Source: Voacanga thouarsii
Taxonomy: Eukaryota > Streptophyta > Magnoliopsida > Gentianales > Apocynaceae
DNA length: 64,000 nt
Direction: 5' to 3'
Assembly: GCA_026120185.1 (NCBI GenBank)
Contig: JANUWF010001622.1
Coordinates: 930,001-994,000 of the forward strand
The position numbers and the translations under genes are program-made. The notes under the pieces were generated by a model that saw only the letters and a list, made by a program, of their open reading frames with translations, was not told the origin of the DNA and did no database searches. Shown here piece after piece: positions 37,427 to 49,700 of the stretch (position 1 is the first letter of the stretch; each line of letters opens with the position of its first letter).

Positions 37427-37793
37427 TGTTATAAAATTAGGGTAGTGTTAGAATAAAATCTACACACTACACACTAAGAAAATTCTAACTATTCTTTGCA
37501 CAAGAATTTCTCTTCAAACTTCTCTCTTTCTTTCTCTCACAATTCTTTCTCCAATCTTTCTTTCACTAATCTTTCTTTCACAAAATGATGGTGTATTACA
37601 AGCTTAGAGAATAGCTCTATTTATAGAGCTCTAATTAGTGAAATACATCATGGCATACATCATCTTCAACTAATCTCAATTAATGGTGTCTCCACTAAAT
37701 GGTGGACATCCATAAAAATCTTCTAATAATTCACATAAATCCATAATTAGTGGAGCCTCCACTAATTAATGGAGATTCCAATAATTCATAACA
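37427..37793 (-). repeat. 3' LTR of the rearranged copia element
   Basis: Begins TGTTATAAAATTAGG and ends ATTCATAACA, giving the short inverted TGTTAT...ATAACA ends of LTRs. The interior shares gtgttagaataaaatctacacac with the LTRs at 51449 and 56501. Confidence 0.85.
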
Positions 37794-37987
37794 CTCCCCC
37801 TTGGATGTCCATCCATACATAAAGAATATGCCTCGTTAAAACCTTACTAGATAAAAACCCAGTGGGAAAAAAAATCTAGTGAAGGAAAAAGAGTACATTA
37901 TTCTATATGTATGTTTATTACTCCCCCTGATGAGATGATTCCTTTAAATCTTTAAACCGACGCATACCGATTTTATATCTCAACTTT

Positions 37988-38682
37988 TCAAATGTTGCCG
38001 TCGGTAAAGTCTTCGTGAAAATATCTCGCGAGGTTGTCACATGACCGAATTTGTAGCACATCAATTTCACATTTCTTCTGGAGTTCATGAGTAAAGAAGA
38101 ATTTTGGTGAAATATGTTTTGTCCGATCTCCTTTAATATATCCTCCTCGTAATTGAGCTATGCAAGCTGCATTGTCTTCATAAAGAGGAGTTGGAATACC
38201 TTTGATTGATGATAATCCACAACTTTCTCGGATATAATGAATCATGGATCTTAGCCATACACATTCTCGACTTGCTTCATGAATGGCTATAATTTCAAGC
38301 ATGATTTGAAGAAGTAGGCTGCTATAGATTGTTTCGTAGAACGCCATGATATAGCAAGTATTTCCACATGTAAATAGATAGCCCATTTGAGAACGTGCTT
38401 TATGTGGATCGGATAAATAACCAACGATCTCGCATAACCTATCAATGTTGGACTGGTTTTATTTGAATAAAATAATCCGAGATCAATTGTACCTTGGAGA
38501 TATCGAAGGACTTGTTTAATTCCATTCCAATGTCGTCGTGTTGGTGAAGAACTAAATCTTGCTAATAAATTGACAATGAAAGCAATATCAGAGCCGTGTG
38601 TTATTAGCAAGATACATCAATGCACCAATTGCACTGAGATATGTTACTTCAGGACCAAGGAGTTCTTCATCATTTTCTTGAA
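37988..38682 (-). pseudogene. Copia reverse-transcriptase end and RNase H, broken
   Basis: Two overlapping frames on the minus strand carry copia RNase H hallmarks: LITHGSDIAFIVNLLARFSSSPTRRHWNGIKQVLRYLQGT-type sequence, then CVWLRSMIHYI and EDNAACIAQL. A frameshift lies near 38290-38390. The segment stops abruptly at about 38682, where homology jumps to inverted integrase sequence. Confidence 0.8.
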
Positions 38683-39712
38683 GTTTACTGATCCTATTAC
38701 TTTTAGCATTTGGCATGACCGGTTGGGTCATCCGGGATCTACCATGATGAGAAGAATTATTGAGAATACACATGGTCATCCTTTAAAAAATAAAAAGATA
38801 TTAACATCGGAAAAATTCGCATGTACTTGCATGTTCCCTAGGAAAATTAATTGTTAAACCATCACCAGTAAAAGTAGGAGCTGAAAGTCCTACATTTCTC
38901 GAACGGATTCACGGAGATATTTGTGGACCTATTGATCCACCATGTGGACCGTTCAAATATTTTATGGTCTTAATTGATGCATCATCTCGATGGTCACATG
39001 TATGTTTATTATCTACTCGCAACTCTGGCGTTTGCGAGATTACTTGCTCAAATAATTAAATTACGAGCACAATTTCCGGACCATCACATTAAAAATATCC
39101 GTTTGGATAATGTCGGTGAATTTTCATCACTTGCTTTTGATGCATATTGCATGTCAATTGGGATTAATGTTGAACATCCCGTAGCTCATGTTCACACACA
39201 GTAATGGTCTTGCTCGAATCTTTAATTAAACGATTACAATTAATTGCTAGACCATTATTAATGAAAACAAATCTCCCAACATCTCGCTCGGGGACATGCT
39301 ATTCTACATGCCGCAACACTTGTACGTATAAGACCGATTAGTTATCATAAATTCTCTCCTTTGCAATTGGCTTTTGGGTCGAACCAAATATTGCTCATTT
39401 AAGAATTTTTGGGTGTCTTAGTATATATTCCAATTGCACCAAACCAACGTACAAAGATGGGTCCTCAAAGAAGAAAGGGGATATACGTTGGATATGATTC
39501 TCCCTCTATTATCGTGTATGTTGAACCCCGACAGGAGATGTATTCACGACGAAGATTTGTCGATTGTCATTTTGATGAATCATTATTCCCTAAATTAGGG
39601 GGAGAACCAAAACAGCATAAAAAGGATCTTGCTTGGACAACATCATTAAATTATCTTGATCCGCGCACAAGCGCATGTGAACTTGAAGTTCAAAAGATAA
39701 TTCATTTGCAAT
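38683..39712 (+). pseudogene. Copia pre-integrase and integrase core, inverted relative to the rest of the element
   Basis: Plus-strand segments show the GAG-pre-integrase motif HDRLGHPGSTMMRRI, an integrase core with IRLDNVGEF and YCMSIGINVEH, and the downstream MGPQRRKGIYVGYDSPSI block typical of plant copia elements. Stops or frameshifts lie near 38855, 39205 and 39400. The same blocks are on the minus strand, in normal context, in the copy at 51449-56794. Confidence 0.85.
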
Positions 39713-39825
39713 TAATGGTGTCTCCACTAAATGGTGGACATCCATAAAAATCTTCTAATAATTCACATAAATCCATAATTAGTGGAGCCTCCACTAATTA
39801 ATGGAGATTCCAATAATTCATAACA
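39713..39825 (-). repeat. Truncated 5' LTR fragment of the rearranged copia element
   Basis: Near-identical to 37681-37793 (ttaatggtgtctccacta... to ...attcataaca). Only the outer ~113 bp of the LTR remains. It is followed directly by aaaag. Confidence 0.9.
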
Positions 39826-42435
39826 AAAAGAAATTATATGAGATTATTATATTTTCTATTAGTTATTACAATAAATATTGTGTATATGATTTTAATTATT
39901 ACGAGATAATAGAAATAATATTAGAAAGTAATTAATTTCATGATACGTGTAAATATTTTTTTAATTAATAATTTTAACAAATGTCAAATGTCCGATTTTA
40001 ATAATTTCAAAATAGCTATTTTAATAAATAGTATGTCTAACCTGTCCGGTTGCATGTGATAGAGTATACAACGTACCATGGCATGTTTGTGCCGAGACCA
40101 AAATGTAATGGAGATAGGGAGAGATGGGAAGATTGGCATTGATCATACACAATTAGAACCAAGGGTATGAATTACAGAATATCTTACATCGTTCAAATGT
40201 TTGAGAAAATCACGACAGCGATGGCATTTATATGTTTATTCTGTCAATCTTTCAATTCTCGGGGCAAGGCAAAAATCTTAATCCAAAATTAAACAAAATC
40301 AAATGGTAATAATAAACAATAGATGCAAGAAATTAAAGATTTTGGACAAAGTTTTGATGTTCAAATCCAAAAAAAAAATAATAAATAAAAAACCCAATTC
40401 GAATAAATTCCTCCCTTGCTCTTTTTTGATTTCGTCAAGAAGTTTTCAAAAAAGAAAGTTAATTGTCGGATTCACTTTCTAAAGCTAAGTACCATAAACC
40501 ATCGGCTTTGAGACATTTTTGTTCAAAAATACACTAAATAGGTTTTCAAAATATTCTTCTTTCCTTTTGCTCTTGTTTCTTTAACTTTCTTTCTTTTCTA
40601 TAGATATCGAAATTAGATTTTTAGATACATGTACGTATTCAAATAAAAGAGTATTGAAGAGAAAGCTCGAGAAAATAGCCAAGTCCATGGTGGTTGTTCG
40701 ACCGGCCCCTACTCTCGGCTTTTGTTAGGTTATCTGTGAGTTGCAAGCAAGGTATATGGACCACCTTTAAATCTGGCTTATAACTAAGATATCTTTCCAA
40801 GCTAATGGACTTTAGAATCCAGATATGTACACATTATTTGAGTTGATTTTTAAAGGTTTCTTCTTGTTTGCTAGTTAATTGGTAATAGGAGTGAGCTGTA
40901 CTTTCTCATCCCATTACAAACTCATTACCTAAACTTATCAATAAATCCAAATAGTGCCAGACAATCCCACAAATCTCAATTAAAAACTTTTCAATCAACT
41001 TAGTACTACTGATTAAACCCTCTTGGTCTATTCAAATCAAACTTTTGCATCCACTGAAGAGTTAAGCCCAGCTCATGAATAGGGATCTAAATCACTCTAC
41101 AAAACTCAGTGGATTCAAACTTACTTTAGAAAAAGGATCATAGTTTTGGGAGGCAGCAATAAGGATGTGTTTTGTCCTTTAGTTTGGGGTCATCAGCGGT
41201 TAGAGTTTGCTGCCATAGCCTACTTTGGTTGAATCTGTTGTGTGGTCTTTTTCACTCGGCACAATTCGTATGTATCAAAAAAGTGTGCTCCACTGCCTCT
41301 TAACCACACAAACATACAATCATTGTGGTTGAAATTTTGCTAAATAAGGCATTCAAGATTTTTACCTAAAACTTGTCCTAATCATAAGCACTCAACTCAA
41401 TGTCTCAAAAAGCATTCAAACCCTAATGAGATTGACACAAAATGCCCACTTCATTCACACTCTTTTCTCTAGTTATAATAGCATTGTGTCACTATGGATC
41501 ATGCTAAGAACCTGATACATAAAAAATAAAAAATTTAACCTTCTTTCTTTCAATTAGGAAAAAAAGGTGAAGTTGAAATTACTTGAATTATCTATCTAGA
41601 GGTTAAAATTTGTTGATTTTGGATGAATAGTGTAGGCGATTGTGAAGTTCATATTCTTTAGAATAGTGTGTGATTCAATCAACTTGTAGTTAATGTTAAT
41701 TCTTGACTAGTGTTTGGAAAATTAAACCAAGTCAATAGAAGCAGATGTGGGAACACAAACATTTTTCCAACACAAATATATTAGCATTCTTCCCACGGCA
41801 ATGGTACCCAGATCTGAATATTAATGTACTTTTCATCCATTCTTTGAATCTGACTATTTATTGGTTTATTTGACTCAAGAATATAGGAAGAGGATGTAGA
41901 GTTCTGGTGAATTCAGCAGCACCTTAACAATAAAAATAAAATAAAATAATTGTCTATTAGAATTAGATACTTTACCTGGTTGATTATTATCTGTAACCGA
42001 TAAAAAATATTAGGGTAAAATCATTATAAATATTCGTATTGAATTTTCTATAAAATTTTTTATTAAAATATACGATAGGAAACACATCAAATTAATAAAG
42101 AAATATTTGTCATTACATTGGCTATCTCTTTATTAAATCCTTCAAAATCGGGCTAATTGAGTTAGCAATTCTTGTAGGTAATCATGCATTAAATATATAC
42201 TTGAGTATGGATTATAAAGGAATCAGCTGTCATGAATCATGATGCATTAAGTGATTGATATCCTTTGGTCTAAAGGTACAGGGATATTGCTGCCCCCTGG
42301 CATTCCATATTTATTTTCAAAATTTTAAATTTGTTATTACGAGTCCAAAACTTCAGCCATCTATACCCAAAATCATTTTACATTAAAAATAATCCTCTAA
42401 CGCAGTCAAGTATGGTTATTAAATATACTTTTTGT

Positions 42436-42724
42436 TATTATTTTTGTTTCATAATATAAGTCGTTTTAAAATTTGAAATTTTTTTTACATTATAAGTCGT
42501 TTTACAAAATTATATAAATATTTATTATTTTTTTTCAACTCCACCCCTCTCTAAAATCTCTCTCTTTCTACTACTTATAACTCAATTCTCTTTAATTCCT
42601 AAAATAGATAAAGACTTAATTAGGGATGTTTTTGAAAGTTTAGTTTTAAAATTGCGTAGAATTTAAGACCCTTAATTCTTGTGTACAAATCTAAAACGAC
42701 TTATATTATAAAATGAAAATAATA
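42436..42724. mobile_element. Stowaway-like MITE (ATAATATAAGTCGTT family)
   Basis: The left end is TA-TTATTTTTGTTTCAT-AATATAAGTCGTTTT and the reverse complement of the right end is TA-TTATTTTCATTTTAT-AATATAAGTCGTTTT. A second internal copy of ATTATAAGTCGTTTTAC near 42490 suggests a partly duplicated left end. No ORF. Confidence 0.75.
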
Positions 42725-43769
42725 ATATATTGTTAGAAAGACTAGTGATGTTCTAAACTGTAAGTCAGACATTATATTTTTCTTATTATTGTTTAGGGAC
42801 AGAATTAAAATTTTAAAATTGAAAGGTAGAGTATAATGTAATAATTTCTTTAAAAAAATTTAATAGTATAAAATAAAATTTAAAATGACTTTTTAAAAAT
42901 TTTTAAATTTTATTAAGGTAGGAAAAAATTAAAAATTTTGGTGGGAGCAAGCACCTTCCCCGCCTCCTCATTTTCTGTCTCTATTATTACCTACATTTTA
43001 TTTATTTTATTTTATTTTTAGAATGAAAAGAGGAAAAGACAAGAATTAGAGAAAAAAATAAGAGGAAAGAATAAAACGTAACTCAATATCTCATACTATT
43101 AGAATAAGTTGTTATCGATAATAATTACTACTTATATATTCCCTATATCCAAAATCAAACTTTCTTTTTTCAGGTTATTATATCTTTGGGTTCAAGTTTT
43201 TAAATTATATACCTATATATTTTTTGCTATCCTTAATTATCATAGATATAGTCAAACGTTGTTTCAAAAATTTGCAGACAATTTGAAGGTATAGTTATTA
43301 CATTCAATTAATGCTGGATGGAAAATTCTTCAATTTCGTTGCATTCCCTTCTAAAAGTCAATTGAAACAAAAAGAACTTATAAATCTCTCTAATTAATTC
43401 CCCTATTCTTCTTTCAATTTCTTGAACCATTACATTTCAAATTCTACGAGTGACAAAGACCTTAAAGAAATGACATGGTAGCAAAGTCGTAATAATAATT
43501 AAAATTAACAACGCATTAAAAAAATAAAATTGATAGAGCAAATCATTTTCTTAATTATGTTTATGTATGATTAGTAACAATTTTAATTCTATGGCAAAAA
43601 ATGCAAAGCACATGCAATGAATCAAATATTCGATACATAAAAGGAGTTTTGTGGTCTTTTCCTTTCCTCCGTGTTCGTGTCATAATTTTTTATGTTGTCA
43701 CAAACATTCTTGATTGTAGTACCAACCTCTTAGCCCTAATTAGGGCAGTCTTCTATGTTGATTAATTAA

Positions 43770-44068
43770 GGCTTGTTTGGATTCGTGAAGGGAAGGGGAA
43801 GAAAAAAAAAAGGAGGAGTGACACATTTTACTTTTACTAGAGGATGTAAATACATTTACTTCCATCCTATTTAGTTGGAGTGAAAATAAGAAATAAATGT
43901 GGTTTCCGTCTAAATTGGAATGGACAGATTTACTGATGTGGAGGAGAACCACTCCCCTTCCACATTTACTTCTCATTCTCTTTATACTCCAACCAAACGA
44001 GGGATTTACTTCCTAATTTACTTCATCTCCCATTTTTTTTCCTATTTTCACCCCAACTGAACCAAGTC
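43770..44068. mobile_element. PIF/Harbinger (Tourist-like) MITE
   Basis: The left end GGCTTGTTTGGATTC and the reverse complement of the right end GACTTGGTTCAGTTG form imperfect TIRs of the GGCCTTGTTTGG type. The flanks are TAA on both sides (43767-43769, 44069-44071), the 3-bp duplication of PIF/Harbinger. No coding potential. Confidence 0.55.
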
Positions 44069-45639
44069 TAAGAAAAGTTACAATTACATCCTTAAAATTT
44101 ACATTTTCATGAGTGGATTGCTTTGTCTTATTTCCACAATAAGTGTGTTTTTTTCAACAATAATCATGAAAGAAATCAATAAAAGTTTATTATATCTCCT
44201 TCTTCTTTTGGAACTACCACTAATGCCTAATCAGAAATCCACACTTAGTGCAATTTTAGGTGATGGGTTTAATCTACATTTTATTAGTCAACTTAAAAAC
44301 CCAACTCCACTCATGTGAATACTTTTGTTTAGTACCACAAATTTAGTGAAACTTGAGCATTAGACTAGGAACTACCTTGTTGTTTTCATCATGACAATGG
44401 CATTTAATTTCCTTTAGGACATGGTAAACCATAGGATTTTCAAGAGCTGTTTATAATCACTCACTTATTTGGTATGAGGCTACATATGACTCCGACTCTT
44501 TTAATAAATTAATTATTTTCTTTTTTATTCTATCTATAATAACAAAACATATAGAGTATTTACTTATTTAGTCATTCCTTGTAACTAATTACAATAGACA
44601 GAGAGTATTCTTATTAAAAACAAGTAAATAATATATTAAAATAAATTCACAGTCAATATAGATAAAATTTATAGTTCAAACCTTTTATGATAGTGAAAAA
44701 TTAATAAATTATAAAACCCCCTATTTAATTCAGCAAAGAAAGGGAATCTTCCGTTGTGGAAAAACCTAAACACAAACAAATGTTATTGAATAATTCCAAA
44801 AAATAAGAATCAACGCCTTATGATTGGAAAATAGGAATGTACCTCCAACATATTTCTACTATTGCTGCCTCGTGTTTGAATAGTTGAGACAATCGTTTTC
44901 CATTTAAATACATAAATAAATACACAAGCTACATTTTTAAATATATGGTCTTTGCAACATCAACATAATTGTATTTGAACATTTGAGACAATCATTTTCA
45001 TTTTTTTAAATAAATAAATACATAAATTACAATATTATATTTTACTATCTTTATAATATTAACATAATAATTTAGTTGATTAGAATGTTTCTTATTGGCT
45101 AAAATTTTCATATTTAATCTATATTCTTTGTTTAATGTATTAAAAAATATACTCTCATTCGTAATTTAAAAAGATTAAAATTTAATTCCAATATTAAAAA
45201 AAATAGAAAGCCTATAATTATTTAACGCAACAAAAATGGAGTTTGCCTAAAAGCGGATGACTGGACGGCACTAAATAATAGATTAGCCATATAATAAAAG
45301 CCAAACAATTCCTTCCATTAAGTTGTTAATTAATCATCATGTTCTTGATTATAAGCGGTAATGGTGGGTTAATAGCCGTGCCTAATTACACGTGCTATTT
45401 TGAGATCTGCAGCTCTGTTTTTCTTTCTTCATTTTTCTTGTTTGGATAATTTCAATTATCTCTTTCATAAAACCTCTCTCATACCATTGGAACAAAGTTT
45501 AACTGAAATTTATTTTTCAAATGAGTAGTCGAGTGTTAGACTTATAGTTTAAGAGGTCTAAATAAAATTTAAATATAAATTTATTAAAAATAATAAAAAA
45601 AAGAGTAGTAGATGTTTGAACAGAGATTATCGAACCTGA

Positions 45640-46036
45640 GACGAACTTCATTATTTTCACACCGAGCTCAAATTCGATTCAAATATCAAATCTTGGCTTG
45701 AGTTCAATTCGTTTGAAATATTTTAAAACTCGAGTTCGATTCAAAATTCAATTATAATAAACTCGAAAGTTCGAATTCTGAGTTCAAGCTTGAACTCAAA
45801 TTTAAATGAATAATTTATAATATAATATATTATAAATTATATATTAATTAATTAATTAATTGAATATGTTTGTGAACCTTCAAACCTATTATTTAGATAT
45901 TCAAATTCGATTCGTTTAAAATTCAAGTCTAAATATAAAATTTATATTCGAATTTGAGCTCAATATTTCGAATTCAAGCTGAATCCTTATCGAGCTCAAA
46001 CATGTTCGATAAAAGCTCAATTTGTTTTACACCCTT
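45640..46036. repeat. Inverted-repeat-rich relic of a non-autonomous element
   Basis: Dense GAGCTC, TTCGAA and CTCGAG-like motifs on both strands (gagttcaagcttgaactc is a near-perfect palindrome). The right end, read on the minus strand, is CAAGGGTGTAAAACAAATTG, like ends of plant hAT-type MITEs. The left end is not clear. Confidence 0.4.
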
Positions 46037-46579
46037 GGTTGTCATCATCATTATTCTTTTTTAATTCATTAATTAATTATAGCATGGTTCCAATTCCCCT
46101 CCAGGATACTTACTATTTTCAGCCACCGGGACTGCTTACCAAATGATAATACAACAAATTAGACGGACTAAAGTCATTGAACCTCAACAAATATCTGATC
46201 ATAAAAGACAGAATGGTATAAGGGCAAAATTCGTTTACTTGACAATTATTTAATGTTCTGAATATTTAATAAGTAAATCAAGAATGGTACTATAGTAAAT
46301 TAATTATATTTTTCAAAATAATAGGTTCAATACTTGAGGTGAGAGAATAAAAGAAAATAAAAAACAGAAAATAGAAAAGGCCGTTCATGATGCACAACAC
46401 AAGGGACAAACATCAAAGTCACTGTTTCAATTCTCAACCACTCCAAACAGTATTTGAAAATTAATTAAGCTCAATCATACCCCAAATAATAATAATTATT
46501 ATAATTATAATAACAAAGGTTAAGAATTGTCCCCTTCATGCACGGAAGTCAACTCAGTTTGCCGCTAATCAATCTAGAG

Positions 46580-46609
46580 TTTTTTTTTTTTTTGGGGGGG
46601 GGGGGGGGG
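46580..46609 (+). repeat. T14-G16 homopolymer junction
   Basis: Fourteen T directly followed by sixteen G. It may be a real low-complexity tract, but run lengths here are prone to sequencing or assembly error. Confidence 0.9.
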
Positions 46610-47380
46610 ATCAGTTTAGTATTATTGAGTAAAGCATACATTTTATAAATAGTTGATAAATAATTCCCTACCCCAAGAAAACAAGTGGCAAGAAGTTAGG
46701 ACAATAGGCAATTAGGCATGTAAGTCGGGCTGTTGTAAAGCCCATCACGAGTCCACAAAAGAGCAACTTTGTCAGCACGGGCCTAAGAGTCAGCCCAACA
46801 AAGTTGGATCAAATCACAGCTTCGAGGAGACCTGAGCCAAGATGAGCATCCGTTATCAAATTTTAACCTGCAAGGTAGTAAATAAATTCTAAGTAACAAA
46901 AGTATTATTGAATCACTAAATCATACTTATTGAACAACTTTGCCACGTTCAAGATTTAGGTAGAATTTAGAGGAGAATGAGAATTCTATGCCTTTATCCT
47001 GATAAGAGGCAAGAGCTCATCCCTCTACCTCTGGTCCTTGATGAATATTTTTTTAACCACTAAAAAATGCTAAAGTGACCTTGATCCATCTCAGTTTTCC
47101 TCCTAAACAGAGGCATATTTTCCTTTAAGAAAACCAAGGTACTGCATACTGCAAAAGAAAACAGAGGTAGGAACCAAAACCAATAACAGTAATTAGTTAG
47201 CCAAGTTTATAACACCACCAAATGATATATGTACAAATAAGAAGCCAAAAACTGCAAGAGAAAACACAAGTAGTATACCATACAAAGGAAATATTTCTTC
47301 AATAAGATGAGAACATTTAATAGAGCAAAGCTGAAAATCTTCCCAATTTTTTCGACTGCATGATATAAAATCCAAGACTA

Positions 47381-49700
47381 TCAGCACATCGATGAATTAT
47401 TACGGCTATCATTTGCATTGGTCCCTATCTTCCTTGCTTTAATATCGTCCAGATAATTCTGGTAGATATAAGAAGAAAAACCCCAGAATGCCATAAGCAA
47501 AGCAACTGATTTAACACCGTTCATCTTGTCATGCAACACTATGACAGCGGCAACAGGAGTAACCGCCAAGGATAGAGAACTAATAACATTCGAGTATAGA
47601 GAAGACACCACAAATATCAATCCCACTACCCCAACAGAACAGATCTGCCAAGCTACTGCTGTCCAAACCAAAGTCATCACATATGAAAGTCTTCCGCTAG
47701 TGAAAGCATTCATTTCTCCATTCAGTGTCTTCCATTCCCCACTAGCAAATAGACCAATAACGGAGACACAAGTGGCTACCACTGATGTATAGATTTGCAT
47801 TTCCAAGACCACAGAAAATGTCTCTCTCTTTATGACCTTTTCAAAGGAAAGTTGCATAAGAGAAAGCAAGAGAGAGTACAGAGCAGATGCCGCAAGTGTA
47901 GTCACAAAACCAATAACATATTTCCCCTTGGAGACACCAGAAGGTACACTAGAGTCATCATTAATAGCAAGAAGACAAGCAGATAATGAGAGTATGATCA
48001 CAGCATTGAGAATCAGAATAGTGAACTTTTGTCGATTGATTAATAAAGAGAAAATGGCATTGAAAGCCAACTGTGTGGCACAAATCAGGGAATAAGTAGA
48101 TGCAGAGAGGTACAAAAGCCCAGTAGAATACAGCATATTGTCCCCTGCAGTGGTTGCACCAAGAACAAAATAGATTAAAGAAAGCTTGACAATTGAAGGT
48201 GAGTTAGCTGTATCTGAAGTATTCTGAGTCGAAGAGATGAAAAAGTACGGGATCAAAAGAATGGGGAAAGCTGCTGTTTGAACAACTGTTGCCATCCATT
48301 TACTATTTCCTCCCTTGTCATAGTAAAACCTTCCCAAGAGTACAGCTACTGCTTGACCGACAAGTAGAAAAACTATATTTAGAGCAACCAAAAGCCACCA
48401 TTGCCAGCGGTTAAGTGTAGCAAATAGTTGATGATTCATTGAAAGATGCACCCTGTTATCTGTTATGTTCAACACAATGAAAAGCATTCAACTTCAAATT
48501 CTACTGTATACATTTCAATAGCATTCAAGCAGAGTCCAAAAATGCGATTGGGATTACCATCATCCGAATGATCTAAGAGAACAAGTTATTAAAATTTTAA
48601 CATAGCAAGAATTAAACTTCATCCCATTTTGCTAATTCGTATGTATATCACAGTATTGCTAGGCTCATGTACTACTGTATTTTCATATTGAGGATATTGC
48701 AAATAAACAGAAATATGACAACATTTCAAGTCCCATTGCACCACAATCCACAAAAGGATATGAAAGCAAGACAAAATTCAATAGGGACCTAAACAATGGA
48801 ACTAGTGAGTGATTTTTAAATCAGGAGAGTTAGTTCTTCATCTAAAAGAGGTTGAAATTGGTTAAAAACTTTTCAGAGTGAAAGCATACTGCAGTCCGGT
48901 TCAGCCATTTGTTGGTCAATTCATGAAATGCTTTTGAAAGATGTGTCTTATCTAGCAGTTAAACATCAAATTTGAATGGTTATTGCTTTTCTCGTTCTCG
49001 AGATACATAGACTTCTTGCACCTTTAGAAAACATTTGGGCCGATTAAAATGGATTTGTACTCCATAGTATGCAAATACACATATCTTACTAAACCAACTT
49101 TCTATAGATATTCATCCGGCTATAGGACACTCAAGCCGACAGAGTAACAGATCAATGTGAAATAACATCCCAAGCACCGACATCAATCAATATTCCAGTC
49201 ACCCAATTTTCCAAGGTAAAAGAATAATACCAAGTAGCCAGAGGCCACATCGGCCCACAAGATTCATGATTTGCAACATATATCACATGTTAGATACAAA
49301 GGAACTCATGTAACCAGAAATTTGGTTAATCCCTACGCTTCTTGAGCTAGTAAAACAACTACTTACCCAAAAAAGAAACTTCAGCGTTTCAGAGGCAATC
49401 CATAAAGTAACTTTTTTTGGGAGTTGTCACAAACTACAAAATCAGATAAGGTAAAGGATGCAGAAACAGAACATGGCTGTTCCTAAAAGAAAATACCCGA
49501 TAAATCTTATACGTTCCAACTCCTTCGAACTTCAACATCTTTATATAACACGTTTCAATTGATCAAAATCAATTCTTGAGCATGCCAATCAAGAATGCTA
49601 AACTGGCAAAAACCATTAGTTTGCAGAGAAATAAAAATTATATATGCACAGGACACACGCGATGAAAAAAGAAGAGATAAAGAAGGGGCGGACCTGTCAT
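47381..49700 (-). CDS. Purine permease (PUP family transporter, PUP10-like)
   Basis: Integral membrane carrier of the plant PUP family (drug/metabolite transporter fold), which moves purine bases, cytokinins and related compounds with protons. The main exon is 47381-48459. Its frame joins an upstream ATGACAG (49694-49700) through a GT-AG intron (acceptor ATAACAG), giving MTDNRVHLSMNH... and 361 aa. An alternative is an unspliced start at 48487 (MLFIVLNITDNR, 368 aa). I prefer the spliced start because PUP genes often have a tiny first coding exon; the donor GTCCGC is weak. About ten hydrophobic segments are visible. Family marks are VGQAVAVLLGRFYYDKGGNSKW (first helix to loop, residues about 36-57), YSLICATQLAFNA, GEWKTL, and HDKMNG near the C-terminus. 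The rest of the frame is unbroken. Substrate cannot be told from sequence. Confidence 0.87.

Larger units (their letters stand above)
37427..39825. mobile_element. Rearranged Ty1-copia element with inverted internal segment
   Basis: The element is flanked by a perfect 5-bp duplication aaaag (37422-37426 and 39826-39830). Left LTR 37427-37793 is followed at once by the complement of a polypurine tract AAGGGGGAG (37794-37802), so the element is oriented minus. RNase H and the C-terminal reverse-transcriptase part follow on the minus strand to about 38682. The sequence then switches to pre-integrase and integrase on the plus strand up to about 39712, where it joins an LTR fragment. Gag, protease and most of the reverse transcriptase are missing. 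It belongs to the same family as the copy at 51449-56794, which shows the unrearranged order. Confidence 0.85.
39826..47380. other. Spacer between the copia relic and the purine permease gene
   Basis: AT-rich, no supported gene. It holds MITEs at 42436-42724 and 43770-44068, an inverted-repeat element end near 46036, a GC-rich repeat-like patch near 46710-46810 (gtaagtcgggctgttg, gcacgggcctaag) and a T14-G16 run. The last few hundred bases are the 3' flank of the permease gene. Confidence 0.6.

Noticed and set aside
43740..43976. 78-codon minus-strand ORF
   Set aside because: Lies in the PIF/Harbinger-like MITE, which is non-coding.
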